Assembly: GCA_950295325.1 (NCBI GenBank)
Contig: OX485808.1
Span: 16,076,527 to 16,140,526 of the forward strand
Direction: 5' to 3'
From: Polytrichum commune
Lineage: Eukaryota; Streptophyta; Polytrichopsida; Polytrichales; Polytrichaceae
DNA length: 64,000 nucleotides
Position 1 is the stretch's first letter; each line of letters begins with the position of its first letter. Positions 24,701-41,582 of the stretch are shown here, piece by piece. The notes beneath the pieces were generated by a model that saw only the letters and a list, made by a program, of their open reading frames with translations, was not told the DNA's origin and made no database searches. The position numbers and the translations under genes are program-made.

Positions 24701-24771
24701 GTGTCGTCGTCTGCGAGGTCGGGAGTGGCCATGGCGACGGTGGAGGGCGAGGGCAGAGAGCGGTCCGCCAT
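15716..24771 (-). CDS. ORC3: Origin recognition complex subunit 3
   Basis: Eighteen exons, 5' to 3': 24771-24658, 24540-24313, 23548-23341, 23103-22934, 22519-22389, 22232-21959, 21794-21720, 21341-21265, 20980-20887, 20614-20445, 19951-19882, 18953-18016, 17694-17602, 17063-16992, 16884-16809, 16654-16530, 16144-15992, 15818-15716. They sum to 3171 nt, giving 1056 aa with consistent phases. ORC3 is a core subunit of the nuclear complex that marks replication origins and loads MCM. Plant ORC3 signatures seen in order include CYVLHGPP, FDGLSAYLKSHKCHVARLLP, HGGPVVVTVENMERC, IPIVLVLGIATTADVLQKFLP, RLEFVVRAAL, DLFCEALRP, MLPFHEIICFK, SMHDTSLAFHLSQEHSEL, VHDWYQSF and the C-terminal LLRMPKKGRPDFAQRVGFG. 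The known plant protein is near 730 aa; the excess comes from exon 12, which encodes Ser-Pro tandem repeats (about residues 617-835). Exon 14 uses a weak donor (GTGCTG) chosen because it alone keeps the frame. The start is the ATG giving MADRSLPSPS. Confidence 0.93.
18060..18715 (-). repeat. Tandem Ser-Pro repeats coded within ORC3 exon 12
   Basis: About nine units of 20-24 codons follow the pattern SPEK-x(4-6)-S-x-LPESPRR-A/S-S-x-RLLK. Unit starts include SPEKAAPSCGL, SPEKGSLISSL, SPEKVSGVSSL, SPEKVFSVSSI, SPDKACSTTK, SPEKTPQVSS and SPAKTPPAVG. Each unit holds two Ser-Pro sites, many followed by a basic residue (SPRR, SPKR, SPRK), the consensus for cyclin-dependent kinases. The DNA units of about 72 bp are clearly diverged but stay in frame, so the array appears maintained as protein. 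Confidence 0.9.
21531..21575. repeat. Microsatellite in ORC3 intron 7
   Basis: Short tandem units of 'gaggactgag' and 'gaggagctga' are repeated about six times. They lie between ORC3 exons 7 and 8 and are non-coding. Confidence 0.8.
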
Positions 24772-24889
24772 AGCCAGGGCAAGGGAGCTCACACAACAAT
24801 ATCCCAGGTCTCAAACGAGGTGCTGGGTATTTTGGCGGGAAATCGAATAGCTGCATCTAGGTCTCAAACGAAGTATCAATGAGGTATAT

Positions 24890-26055
24890 TTAGACCAAAG
24901 ATGAATTGTCATTTATTAAATGAGTTATGAAATGAAATTGATTTTAGAGTCCAGGGAGCCAAAAGGCTAATGGGACTGAATATATATTAAGATGATTTCA
25001 AACCAACTAATTCCCTACAATGGTGGAGTGTGATAGCTTTTGTGAGATAGAGACTAATGTCAACTTGATTGAAAGAAAGGCTTGAGGCTCCCTAATACTA
25101 CATTCTCAAATATTGATGGAAATTTATCTTTAATAGGGTTATATAGGGGACGCTCCAACACAAAGTGTGCCTCGTTTTCAACTACATTGTAAAAGCAAAA
25201 GTGGTACAGTCTATTATCTCTAGAGACAGGGATAGTCGAGCATTGCCCAATTTCAATTACAACTCTATGGTTCGTAGTGCGATAAGCAACGATGATCTTG
25301 TGTTGTGGTGGTGTCAATGGTTGCTTCAAGTATAATTCACATTCGTACTTGAGAAAATCCTTGAGGTGGAGGTAATCTAGTTTCTCTTCTTGAGAGATGG
25401 AAAGAATTCCAGCAAGAAAAACCTCCTTGATATCATCTAATGTGATTTTTGATGTTGTTGGGTTCTTGTGGGTTTCCCAATGAAATAGACCCCATGATGC
25501 CTTCCACATGATTGTCGATTTGTGCCAAGTGTGAAATCCTCATTCGGCAAGGTGTTGGGAGAGTGAGGTTATGTATATTGTTATTATGTTTCTTATGAAA
25601 TTAAATGAAATTAGTTTTCAAGTCTAGGAAGCCAAAAGCCTTATGGTACTAAAAGTAGATCATGATGGTGTTAAACCAACCAATTCCCTAGAGTGGTGGA
25701 GTGTTGTAGCCTCTGTGAGATAGAGGCTAATATCAACTTGATGGTCCAATTGAAAGGAAGACTTGAGACTCCCTTAAACTACATTCTCAAATAGTGTTGG
25801 AACTGAACTACAATGAAAATATATATGGGGACAGTCTAACAAAAATTGTGCCTCATTTTCAACAACATTGTAGAGAGGAGAAGTGACAATCTATTAGCTC
25901 TAGAGCAAGTGAATAGGGATAGTCGACCATCATCTAGTTTCAATGGCAAGTCAATGATTCAAGGTGCAATAAACAACAACGATCTTGTATCATGGTGGTA
26001 TCAATAATTGCTTCAAGAACAATTCACATTTGTATTTGAGAAAATCCTTGAGTAA
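24890..26055. repeat. Tandem duplication of a LINE-derived segment
   Basis: Units of about 0.5 kb at 24890-25375 and 25560-26055 are diverged but collinear (for example 'caattccct', 'ggtggagtgt', 'gtgagatagag.ctaat', 'ctacattctcaaata', 'gagaaaatccttgag'). The left unit holds an open frame on the minus strand; the right unit is broken. Confidence 0.7.
25060..25509 (-). pseudogene. C-terminal fragment of a LINE-type reverse transcriptase protein
   Basis: A 149-aa open frame starting MWKASWGLFHW. It contains CSTIPVSRDNRLYHFCFYN, VVENEAHFVLERPLYN and DKFPSIFENVVLGSLKPFF. This order resembles the cysteine/histidine-bearing tail after the RT domain of plant LINE-type proteins (HFC..VEDE.HF...CP.Y). 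The conserved Cys before Pro is Arg here (LERPLYN), and the RT domain itself is absent, so it is a relic. It lies in the ORC3-MetRS promoter region. It could also be a cellular gene fragment captured by a repeat. Confidence 0.5.
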
Positions 26056-26609
26056 AAGTGAAAGGTTTTTTTTTATAGCTCTTATATGTGATTGGTTTTG
26101 TTTGGAGAGTTTCCATAGCTTGGAAACAAACCTATATGTTTGTAAGGGAATTGTGGGTTTTCAATTATATTATGTCATCATATTGTAGATTTTTAGTGTT
26201 AAATTCTCATGAATATAATGTATGAATCTTATGAATATTTTGAGCATGTGAACCTTATGGATGTGGTTTGATGATAATCATCCACAACTTTGTAGGAAGG
26301 TGAAGTTTGATAAGGGACCGGTCATGGTATTAAACCCATCCAAAAAGTGTCCAAAGGGTGTCTTGATGACATCATGAAATTTTGCAATGGTACATGTGCA
26401 AATATCAAATAGAAATCAGCACTAATATTGAAGGATGTGATACCATCCAGGTCCAGTCAAGTACACTATACCCTTACACATAACCCATCGATATCCGGGT
26501 TGGACAGATACCCGCCCATAATTGGATGAAATGTAAAACCCCTTATGAATGGACATAATTCTGAATTCGAAAGTAGTGGATGAGGATGGATGATTTCTTA
26601 TCAAGCTGA

Positions 26610-31736
<5,127 letters not shown>

Positions 31737-32825
31737 GCTTTTATTTCCTTTCGTGTTCTGGAATTCATTCCTGTCATTCTTCATTTTGGCAGTGTGCACA
31801 CTCTTTAGGGTTTTTGTAGGTCCAGGTTGTGTGACGTTTGAATTTTGTATGGCTAAGCCCTCTCCAAGTCTTCATTCATATATATTTGCCTCATTTAGCA
31901 ATCAAGCTGGCTAGTTCACCCTTGTGAACTTGAGGCTCCTGTATTTTTACAATACAAAATGATTACTGCACCTCCTGACTTCACACATTATGTGACTCGG
32001 AAACTGACTATTGTAGAGGCCTCTTAATCTGGGCATCAATTTTCAAGCATAATTCGATGATGAGCAGTGTTTGCTTCAAAAACATAAAAATACATGCATA
32101 ACCAAAGAAAATGGTATCAAGGTGAAAGGGTCAAAGGTTGAGATGAATTGGTACATTGCCCTGGACATCAAATGATCCATCAGAGTTTATAATCTTGGTT
32201 GGGGATAACAAGTAGAAAAACCATGCCTTCAAATCAGGATCATGATGTCATATCACTCATCAAAGAATTAGCTAATGTTTATGATACCTTAGGAATTAGA
32301 AGGAACTGCTTTGGTGTGATTTTCGTGTTCACAGCATGCCTGCTGCTCTAAGCCATTGAACAATATGAAATATTCAGCACCTAAACTCTCAAGACAACTG
32401 AAAGCAAGGAAAATAGTTCCCTTGTACTTCTCAATCTAAGTAAAAATAGTCCTACAAAGTGATCACATCAGTTTGGCCAAGGCCGGCCACATTCAACTGT
32501 GTTGACCAAATATCTACACATCAGCAACTTCAAAGTTGCAATGAAATTTTGATCATTTCTCAAAGTGTCTTCTTTGTTTTAGAAATTTCAAGACTATTAA
32601 GTCCATTCAATTGCCCCAGTATGGGCTACCAAATATACTGCAGTTGCCTATCTGGTTCAACAAACAGTTGAATTCTGGAAGAAATTTCCCACTTGTCATG
32701 ACTTCATTGATTAGGATCCTGTAGAGTCCCATGTGTAAATTACTTTTCGACACTCAACGCTATTTGCCAAATCCTTGGAGTGGATGTATTCATTCACATC
32801 CTCAAAAAAGTGCCAAGTGTATCCA
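31737..32825. other. Intergenic region between MetRS and NDA (tail-to-tail)
   Basis: This is shared 3' flank of two convergent genes. It is AT-rich, with no ORF that resembles a protein family and no repeat noticed. Confidence 0.6.
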
Positions 32826-35800
32826 TCAAAATCGCGAGTCATCACGGCCAAAAACGAGAGTGATTGCCCAATTTATTGCTACGTAGCAACGATTACGCCA
32901 ACTTATAACACGTGTGAGGTAAGCTGACCGCCATATGAACCAGCTTATCAACCCCGTCATTGAAATTCCCCTTGAATCCTGTACACACCTCAGTATCACC
33001 CCTACAGTTCCATCAATAAATGCATTAAAAGAACCAGTTCCATAGACCATCGAAAACTCTTCTTCTTCTTATTATTCTTCTTATTGAATTTTTTTAATAG
33101 TATGTGAAATGATGTAGCCTCAATGAAAACTACTCATGGTGAGCTTATTAGGGTTGCCGTTTACTTCATTTGGAGTTTTGGTCGGAAGTTGGTTGCTTTG
33201 ACACATAGTTTTTCATGTTCGGTAAGTTTTCGGTGCATCCATGGAGTGAAGGTTTGAATGAAGAACTTCTTATATTGGTTCATTGAGGGTCAAACTCAAT
33301 TTGGCATACCAAGAGGTGTTAAAAGTGAGTCTGGCCCTTGATGAATCGATAAAGGAAGTTCGACTTCATTCAAACCTTCACACTGACTCTAAGCATGCAC
33401 TGAAAACTCACCGAATGGGAAAAGCTTTTGTATGCATAACAACCAACTCTCAACCAAAACTCTGGTTGGATCAAATGAAAATTCTATTGTGACTAAGAAA
33501 TTGACAAACGGTTTGGTTATGTTTAAAATCACTACAGATCTTTTAGGGTTTACATATATCGTTTGACCAATGCCAATTCCACATGTATGCAATTCATATT
33601 TTATCCTTCGACTAGATCTTGCAACTATATGTACAAAAAATAGAAGAGTAAAAATTTAACCTTATGTTTGGCTGACAAATGTTGGATGTCATTTGGTATG
33701 CCATTGCATTGGTTTTTGCATTGAAGAATTATCGTAAATGCATTTAAGTGCAAGAAGTGAGGAGACGGTTTCAATCCCTCACATCGATTAGGGGCTAACT
33801 TAGACTTCTTCTAACCTACACCAAAGCTTGGATGGAGTCACCTTCATCCCTCTATCCCAAGTTTAGGGTCCCAATCAACAAGGATTTCAATTGGGCTTGT
33901 TGTCTTACCTTATTCTCACGTAGGTCTACCAACGCTTTGTATCGTCCTACGGTAGCCATGCTCCCAAGATGCCTATAAACAAATGGGTCAACCGGGGATG
34001 TTTTATCAAAAGCCTTGGTAGCCCTTCCCTTGCTTGGATCAAGATTGTTTAGAGACTTGGCAACATACTTCCCTTGCCTCTCTGCAACCTACAATGCAAA
34101 ATTAATAACCGTGATTATTAATAATACATGTTAGTAGTTGCATGAAGTTACAACATACAATACAATAAAGTGATAAATTAAACTTGAACCATCATTTGCA
34201 ACGACGTTACCTAGTAGGTATCTAATCATGTGGTTTCCTCATACCTAAATTAGTTGAGATTGACCAGATTGACCCTTAAAGGTCCAAGCAGCTCATATTG
34301 GGCCTCAACAATTCATATAGAGGTGTTTAAGGCGATTTACTATTATTTTAAGTTGAATAGAAAAGATTGTCACAATCTACATTGACCCATTTACTATTGC
34401 ATTTCTTCAATTATAGCACACATAATATGTAAAATATGACCATGAGATTTGAGCTCATATACATGAACCAAATTTAACTACATGCCACATGTATTTTATC
34501 ATGTAGATCATTAAATAAGAATGGGAAAGTATATCAACGCCTTTAAGGATTGAGACACAATACCAACCTGGGCTAGAGCAGGAAGCACAGGTCTACTAGT
34601 GTTCTCGAGGTAACCGGCACAATCACCAATGGCATACACATCTGGTTTTGATGGCACTCTTAAAAACAAATCAACACCAATCCTGCAAAATTAAGAACAT
34701 AAGATATCAAAATTGTAAGACGTTATGATTCTCGAGAAACGATGGTCACATAAACTTCTTGAGTGTGGTCTTAAATTGGAACCATGTTGGTGAGCATCAT
34801 AATTCAAGGGTATCAAAGTTTCGTTGGGTTGAATGCGGGAACGATGTTTATACAAGTGCATAGAAGGATTGAAAATTAAGCTTCGGTTTAAGAAGGCCAG
34901 GAAGGACACCTCCCACCAGGGGACTTTGGAAAACTCAATGACTTCACGAATGCAGAAGCTCCAACACCCGTGGACCACACAAGGAGACCGTATGGCAATT
35001 CCGTTCCGTCGGTGAGAACCAATTTTTTGGGTTGCACTTCCTTCACAACACCTTGCACAAGGTCTACTCCACTCTGCACACGATCATAATTTTGCAATGA
35101 GTTCCAAATTGTAGACACTCTTGTAACTTTTCTGTCAGAATTTGCAATCTGTAAACTTGTAAACTTGTAAACAAATCCACAGGTGATAACAAATGCAGCA
35201 TTCATTGTGTGTGTGGAGAGAGAGAGAGAGAGAGATTTTGTTTTCAAAGCTCCTTCATAATGTTACACAACAACAACAATGTACGTTGCAGGGTCCATGA
35301 ATCCCATGCTGATTATTGTGACATATCTTGTTGTGAATCAAACTGAATCCAGGTGGAGAGGGTTACGGATTCAACAGATGTAGTACAAATTACATCTTTA
35401 GTACAGCGAACGTATTGCTGTGGATGTGGAATGATGTTATGTCGCCCATTTTCACATGTGGCTACAGTAGTTCGTGCATCTATTTGTGAATGGAACCATA
35501 ATGTGAGGTAGTAATGTGTATGTTGCGATTGACTCAAAAAATTGTTGCACATATGAAACACCAGAATCAGCACATCAGATCATGTATGGTCTGTGGTTAT
35601 CTTCTTGACTAGGTGAAGGTTTTGAAAATAATTTTAAAAGGAAATAACACCTCTCATACCGAGATGAGTTGATTAGTAGCATACTCTCGAAGCCGCACAT
35701 CAAACGACGACAATATCTCGTTTGCCTGCAGAAAAACAAACAGCAAAGACCACCCTTTCAGAAGCTGTTGTAGTACTTGACTTCATTCAATTGACTACAT

Positions 35801-38506
35801 AATATTGCAACTATATTTCATGGGAACCTCCCAACTCCACAAACAGAAACTTCTACTGACATGCTCTTAATTTCGTTCTTAACCTCCATGTCCACAAACA
35901 ATAACTATGTTAACCTCCCAACTCCACAAACAATAACTCCCAATACTGATATGCTCTTAATTTTGCAAAATTAAGAACATGTCAGTTAAATAACTTGAGT
36001 AATATTGTAGCCTATTTGATAGACTTAGAATGAGTGTTTGGGACATGTACCTCTATGAGGGTCACACGGATCAAGTTCTTCACATGCCCGTATTTTTTTT
36101 GCACATCATGTCGAATGAAGTCACTCAGCTCTCCACTAAACTCCACCCCAGTAGGTCCACCACCCACCACTACAACATGGAGGAGCCTTGTTTTTTCAGC
36201 TGCTGATGTTCCTGTTATTTCCAAAACATCAAGTTTTTGTGGGCATTAAAAAATATTACCGCACATTATAAGCAGGTCTGGCACTTTGTTTCCGAAATGC
36301 TAATTTTTTTGACCTGACACATGGATATTTATGGAAGTTTAAACTAAAAAAAAGGCGACACGTGCTACTCTGCTCAAATTTTGTATTAATTTGTGTCGAA
36401 CATGATTATCACCTACTCCATGTCCACAAGGGTTATTAAAAGGATGTCAAGGTTGGAAAGACAAACATAGGTTAGAGTATGTGACCCTATCTTTTGTGGG
36501 AACCTCCCAAATCCACAGACAATTTGGACCTTTGATGGGAACCGCCTCATCCAGTACCAATTGCAAATCGCGCAGATTGTAATTTCAAGTTTTAGAAATA
36601 GATTTGCATTGCATAAGTTATAGGAGGCCAAAATGTTCATCTTTCTTCTTCTTTAAGTGGTCACATAAGCCCTTCCACTTATCCTAACAATTATAATCTA
36701 GAATGGTTGTCATATGTTGAGCATTTGGTCCGGTCTCATTGTAGCACAAGTTTTTATGGTCTCCATGCTTAACTCCAAGCCTTGCAATGTATAGTTAAGT
36801 ATAGGTGTCCAATTATGAAGAGTGACCACGTAAATCCCACCTACCTTGACCATTGCAAAAAAGAACATATTTAAGGCAATATAAATGATCACTCTAACTA
36901 GGTTAGGTATGTGATTGACGACGATTTTATAGCATTTATGATAGTTATCATGTTGGAAGATGAGGAGAAGAGGAAAAATGTTGTTGGATCGTTTTTCATT
37001 CACCATGCAAAGCTTGTTTGCCAAAGACCACATTAGGACACATGTCTCAATTCCGAACTGGGAGGGAAGGGGTGAGGGGGAGGATTTATTGCCTACCTTC
37101 TAGTAGGCATGCCTCCTTTTGGAGTATTTTACTTGATAGGAATATGTTGTCTGGAATGCAACTCCAATAAAGGAAGAAATAATGGAATTAATAATGTCGT
37201 TCATTTACGCACCGGGAATTTCACACAACATGAGGTTGAGAAGCAATTTGGTGCGAATGTCCCTTGCATTTTGAACATCCCGCAAAAACAAGGCGTGTTC
37301 CATGACGCCTTTAATCCCGAACGTGGTAGCCTCCGCACCGGATGCTATCACCAACTTGTCATATGCCACTGTGAAATTGCTGCCAGTCTTACCACCAGGG
37401 CCATCGTCTAGGACTGCTACACAATGCACCTGCACGATTTGATAAGCATTATTTTAGAGAAGTTTGGATGTAGGTCATATCACAACCATTGATCAACATG
37501 TCAAAAAAATCAACAGAAAACCTATCCATATCGCCAAAGTTTTCAAATGATAGAATCATGCTCTTTGAGCATGGGTCACAAGGAACTTTGGGCAACCTAC
37601 CACCTAGGGTAAAATTTGGTATTATAGTGGACAAAACTTGGGAATGCTAGGGCCTCCAAGCTTTGTCCAATTTCCCACATGTTTCTATAGGAAGTAAACT
37701 ATTCCCAAGTTCCACACATGTTGTGTTTTGCCTACACGTTTTTGATGCTCCAATTGTGCATACACTAGTATGTGGCTCATGACATTCAACTCAAATTCCT
37801 TGTGATTCAAATGTATTTGTGCCCATTCCTCATATTTCGTCTACTTTACCATACATTTTCCTGAGTGATGTATTGTAACCCTTTGTTTCATGGGTGTGTG
37901 CTCATTGTAATGCGTTCCAAGGTTGTTGCATATACCCACCTCGTGTTTGTCGGCATCAACAGCTGTGCACCTCGCGGGAAAGTAGAACGAGTCAGGAGAT
38001 AGTGACAAGGCAGGTTGGATCGTCCGGACGGGCTCTGCGACAGAGCGGAACTCCAAGGTGCCCACACAAGTGGACGCCAACAGAGGGGTGAACACCATGT
38101 GGTTCCGCGGCGAGATACACACCACATCGTAGATCAACGTGTTGATGTCCTTGAGCAAGCGGCACGCCCCCCATCCCGAGCCCAAAATCACAACACGAGG
38201 TTTTTGCCGTCCCTTGGTGGGAGCCAAAAGAGGACCCCCTCCTCCTCCCCCCACCGGTTTCGCACCTTTCTCATCCTTCGTGCTCATGGCCGCTTCGAGA
38301 ACGTCGCTCGCACGGTAGTAGTGGATCCCTCGGGCGCACAAAAACTCCGAGCACATGCAATTGTTCCACAACGTTGAATTCCATGTCGGTGATGTGGAGT
38401 GCGATTTCATAGAACGTTCATGACATAGTTTTCGAAGATCGCCACCCTCGTTGGTGAATCTTGCTACTTGCCGTAGAGCCGCCCCAACTCGGAGGTTCCG
38501 AAACAT
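32826..38506 (-). CDS. NDA: Alternative (type II) NAD(P)H dehydrogenase, NDA type
   Basis: Eight exons, 5' to 3': 38506-37940, 37429-37213, 36211-36051, 35725-35660, 35073-34910, 34682-34568, 34088-33909, 32978-32826. They sum to 1623 nt, giving 540 aa with consistent phases. The enzyme is a single-chain flavoprotein that passes electrons from NAD(P)H to quinone without pumping protons, on the matrix side of the inner mitochondrial membrane in plants (some forms are also in other organelles). The basic, Ser-containing N-terminus (about 1-95) fits a targeting peptide. The first Rossmann motif is [14 protein letters not shown] (about 105-118), where most plant members have WAG, so the third Gly position is Ala. 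The second dinucleotide motif is [17 protein letters not shown]. Others are [59 protein letters not shown] and the C-terminal membrane-anchoring [12 protein letters not shown]. There is no EF-hand insert, which separates it from NDB. The start is the first in-frame ATG (MFRNLRVG). Confidence 0.94.
33150..33480. repeat. Imperfect inverted repeat (hairpin) in NDA intron 7
   Basis: Arms of about 110 bp (about 33165-33275 and 33355-33470) pair imperfectly. 'gttttggtcggaagttggttg' and 'gtgaaggtttgaatgaag' on the left match the reverse complement of 'cttcattcaaaccttcac' and 'caaccaactctcaaccaaaac' on the right. The loop is about 80 bp. It could be a small foldback/MITE or a hairpin RNA precursor. 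Confidence 0.65.
35217..35236. repeat. (GA)n microsatellite in NDA intron
   Basis: About ten GA repeats in the intron between NDA exons 4 and 5. Confidence 0.85.
35825..35990. repeat. Short tandem repeats and a hairpin in NDA intron 3
   Basis: The words 'aacctcccaactccacaaaca' and 'ctgacatgctcttaattt' recur here. They resemble the terminal part of dispersed repeat family A in inverse orientation. A near-perfect small palindrome, 'cttaattttgcaaaattaag', lies at about 35955-35975. Confidence 0.55.
36468..36690 (-). repeat. Dispersed repeat family A, inverted copy in NDA intron 2
   Basis: The reverse complement matches 10268-10575 block by block ('gcctcctataacttatgca', 'gatttgcaattggtactggatgag', 'ggttcccacaaaagatagggtcac'). 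It is inserted antisense to family A's plus orientation, within the intron between NDA exons 2 and 3. Confidence 0.6.
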
Positions 38507-38857
38507 ATCCAACGGCCACACTTTGATCTTCTACCATGTAATCAAGATGCTCAACAACAAATCACACCCACGGTTGGCTTCCCACGAGACTTCGTAATTT
38601 CTTCCCTTGATCGATTGCAGGCACCGGCCGATGATGTCTCACGATCGCATCATTTCGTGGCCAATTTTCACTCTCACAAACAGTCGGATCCTCAACATGC
38701 TTACCGGAAACAGTTTGATTCTCAACATACTTAGTTTCATTTCTCAACATGATTCCGTCGTCAGAATCCATGTTTTCTTTCCACCGAGAACCTCATAAAT
38801 TGAAAGGATACATCTGAGCTCGCTCTCTATCATCGCTAGTATTACATTATGGATGGC

Positions 38858-38882
38858 AATCAATCAATCAATCAATCAATCT
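38858..38882. repeat. (AATC)n microsatellite
   Basis: About six AATC units, upstream of the NDA start codon by about 350 bp. Confidence 0.85.
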
Positions 38883-39174
38883 CTCACTCACTCACATAAG
38901 CTTCCAATTTTCCAATCACCCCACGATGCCTTGTGAGCGATGAGATTTGTACCGCGTGTTTGAGATTTTCGAGGTTTGCAGGGGTGCCATAGCCGGAGTG
39001 TTTAGGTCTGCTGCTTCATTGCGTCTTCAAGAGGCAGTATTTGCTTCAAAGAGTCTAAATTAACCCTTGAAGGCCAAGGGTCTCTCCTAAAGTACATGGC
39101 TAAATGACCTTCAAGGGGTGAGCCAAATTACTATGTACACCCACTTAGTTGGACTTAATTAGGCACCTATGTTT

Positions 39175-39498
39175 GAGTGGTATATGACAAGGCTTGTACT
39201 TATGGATGGACATCAAAAAGACACGTGTTGTTATGAGATTGGACAATGTCTAGAAATTTGATAACCGTTCTAGGTTCAATAGGCAATATATTTGGGAGGG
39301 GCCTATGCGATCACTTATTAAAGAGGATATGAGAATCTTCACCTTGACCTCTAACAATATTTACATTTCGATTTGGCTTCTAAAACTTGAGATAAACGAT
39401 CTTCGTGATTCGTACTAGGTAACTTGTTGAGACAATTCCAAATCTTGTCCAACAACCAAAATTGTTTGTGGAGTTGGAAGTGCCCACGATAGGGGTTT
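39175..39498 (+). repeat. Dispersed repeat family A, complete copy
   Basis: About 320 bp running from 'ggcttgtacttatggatg' to 'gttggaagtgcccacgat'. It is collinear with 10268-10575 and, in its left half, with 1608-1812. Confidence 0.6.
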
Positions 39499-40208
39499 AA
39501 TGTGGAGAAAATCCTAGTGACTAAAGCTCTGTAGTGTTTAGGGTAAACGAATACATTGAGAAGGCATGAAACTATTCTATAACCTGTAAAATATCTTATT
39601 TATTAGATCATTTGACTTTGTATATGATATCGGATATAGTGGAATGGCCCTCAAGTTATAAAGTAGCAATTCCTTAAAGTATCAACATTTTCCTTTTGGC
39701 GACACCTATTTTTTCCCCTTAAGTTGTCAACAGTGAGTGCAACGATGCCATCAAGCAAGTCGTTATTAAAAACGATTAATCATATAGGGTATTAACTACA
39801 AAACGACACCATTTTGGCCATTCATAGTAGCAATGTAAAAAGAACATAAGCACGCTTTAAAAAAACACCGATTATGGTCAATAACGATGGCTAATTGGGG
39901 ATCTATATGCTCAGCTGGGCGGTGTAAGAAGTGATCCACAAAAAGAGGACAAGACCTTCATTTAATAAATGACTCTCACTCACAACAATATTGAATTTTT
40001 GTGGTGATTCTCACCTAGCAATCCAACATCAATGGGGCCCCCTAGTGGATAGTAAAAGGCTCATTTCTTAAACAACTTTGCAAATTCTTGTAGGTTGCAT
40101 GTTCATTTATTTCTTAAAGACCTTATAATTTTGCAAATCTATGGAATTGTTTTGGGAATTTATCCAAGCTATTTAACCTACTTGAAATGCACTCATCCCC
40201 CACGAGAA

Positions 40209-41316
40209 GGGCTAGGGTGAACCATCACCTACACTCGTACCTTCGGGGGATGAAGGCCTCGCGGATGACACTGAAAACTTCATCCTTCTTTATGGGGAAG
40301 CCCGCTTGACTACAAATCCCATATTGAGTGCACTTCGCCTTCAAGGTCTAAAATCCAATATATATGTGCACTTCCAATTAGTAAATAAGCAATTCATTGG
40401 GATTTCATTCCGGAAGTGAAACCATCAATGAAGCATGTAATCAACTTGGAGGTCAAATAAAATTACAAAATCCTCATTAACATTGAGGTTATAATTTTTT
40501 TGACTTACCATTTGAAATTCTCTTTGTCATTCTAAAATGACACTTAAATTTAGTGTGCTGATTTAGTATGTATATTTTATAATATTTTAATAACGCCGCC
40601 TACTTTCACAAGTATTCATACACATTCAAACCAATTAAGTGTGATTTAATGTCATTAAGTCTAATTAATTCTGATGAATCCTATTTAAGCCCAAATAAAT
40701 CAGAAAAGTGTTCTTACCAAATAAAGTAAGACTAATTAATTGTAATGTTTAATTACTGTAATTTAATTCAATTACTTCCAGTAATTAACTGAACCAATTC
40801 ATTCCAGTAATTCATTTCAGCAATTAAATTAATTAATTAATTCCAGTAATTAAATTAAATTAAATAATTAATTCCAGTAGTTTATTTATTTATTTATTTA
40901 TGTATGAATACTTGTGAAAGTAGGCGGCGTTATTAAAATATTATAAAATATACATACTAAATCAGCACACTAAATTTAAGTGTCATTTTAGAATGACAAA
41001 GAGAATTTCAAATGGTAAGTCAAAAAAATTATAACCTCAATGTTAATGAGGATTTTGTAATTTTATTTGACCTCCAAGTTGATTACATGCTTCATTGATG
41101 GTTTCACTTCCGGAATGAAATCCCAATGAATTGCTTATTTACTAATTGGAAGTGCACATATATATATTGGATTTTAGACCTTGAAGGCGAAGTGCACTCA
41201 ATATGGGATTTGTAGTCAAGCGGGCTTCCCCATAAAGAAGGATGAAGTTTTCAGTGTCATCCGCGAGGCCTTCATCCCCCGAAGGTACGAATGTAGGTGC
41301 TGGTTCACCCTAGCCC
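40209..41316. mobile_element. Foldback element with long terminal inverted repeats
   Basis: The left arm 40209-40622 and right arm 40901-41316 are nearly perfect reverse complements over about 415 bp, starting GGGCTAGGGTGAACCA and ending TGGTTCACCCTAGCCC. The 280-bp centre is AT-rich with repeated 'attaattccagtaatt'. Flanking the element is a direct repeat, CCACGAGAAGG (40200-40210 and 41315-41325), read as an 8-11 bp target-site duplication; its exact border overlaps the outermost G/C bases. Long inverted arms with a duplication of about 9-11 bp fit non-autonomous Mutator-like (foldback MULE) elements. No transposase is encoded. High arm identity suggests recent movement or gene conversion. 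Confidence 0.88.
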
Positions 41317-41582
41317 ACGAGAAGGTCCTTAGGAACCTCAAGGGTAGGCATGGCTAGTACCTTGTGGTTTTGCTTGAGGTAAAAACCTTCCTAGTGTGTG
41401 CACTTTGATGGGTTGCAAGCAACAACCCAACATTCACAACTATGGGTGCAAGGGCAATGTGGTGTTCATGTGTTGCCCATTCATGTCGGTGGTGATAACT
41501 TGCAATGTGTTTGAGACTTTCTTGAGGTGCCTATAAGTAGTAGACTTTGGCTAGATTGTAAGGGAACCCCAAGACCCAACCT

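Larger units (their letters stand above)
38507..40208. other. 5' flank of NDA and repeat DNA
   Basis: NDA's promoter should lie just right of 38506. An (AATC)n tract sits at about 38858-38882 and a CTCACTCACTCAC stretch follows. A dispersed repeat family A copy is at 39175-39498. No gene is supported. Confidence 0.55.

Noticed and set aside
37109-37411. Plus-strand frame opposite NDA exon 2
   Set aside because: Shadow of the NDA coding strand; the minus frame shows clear family motifs.
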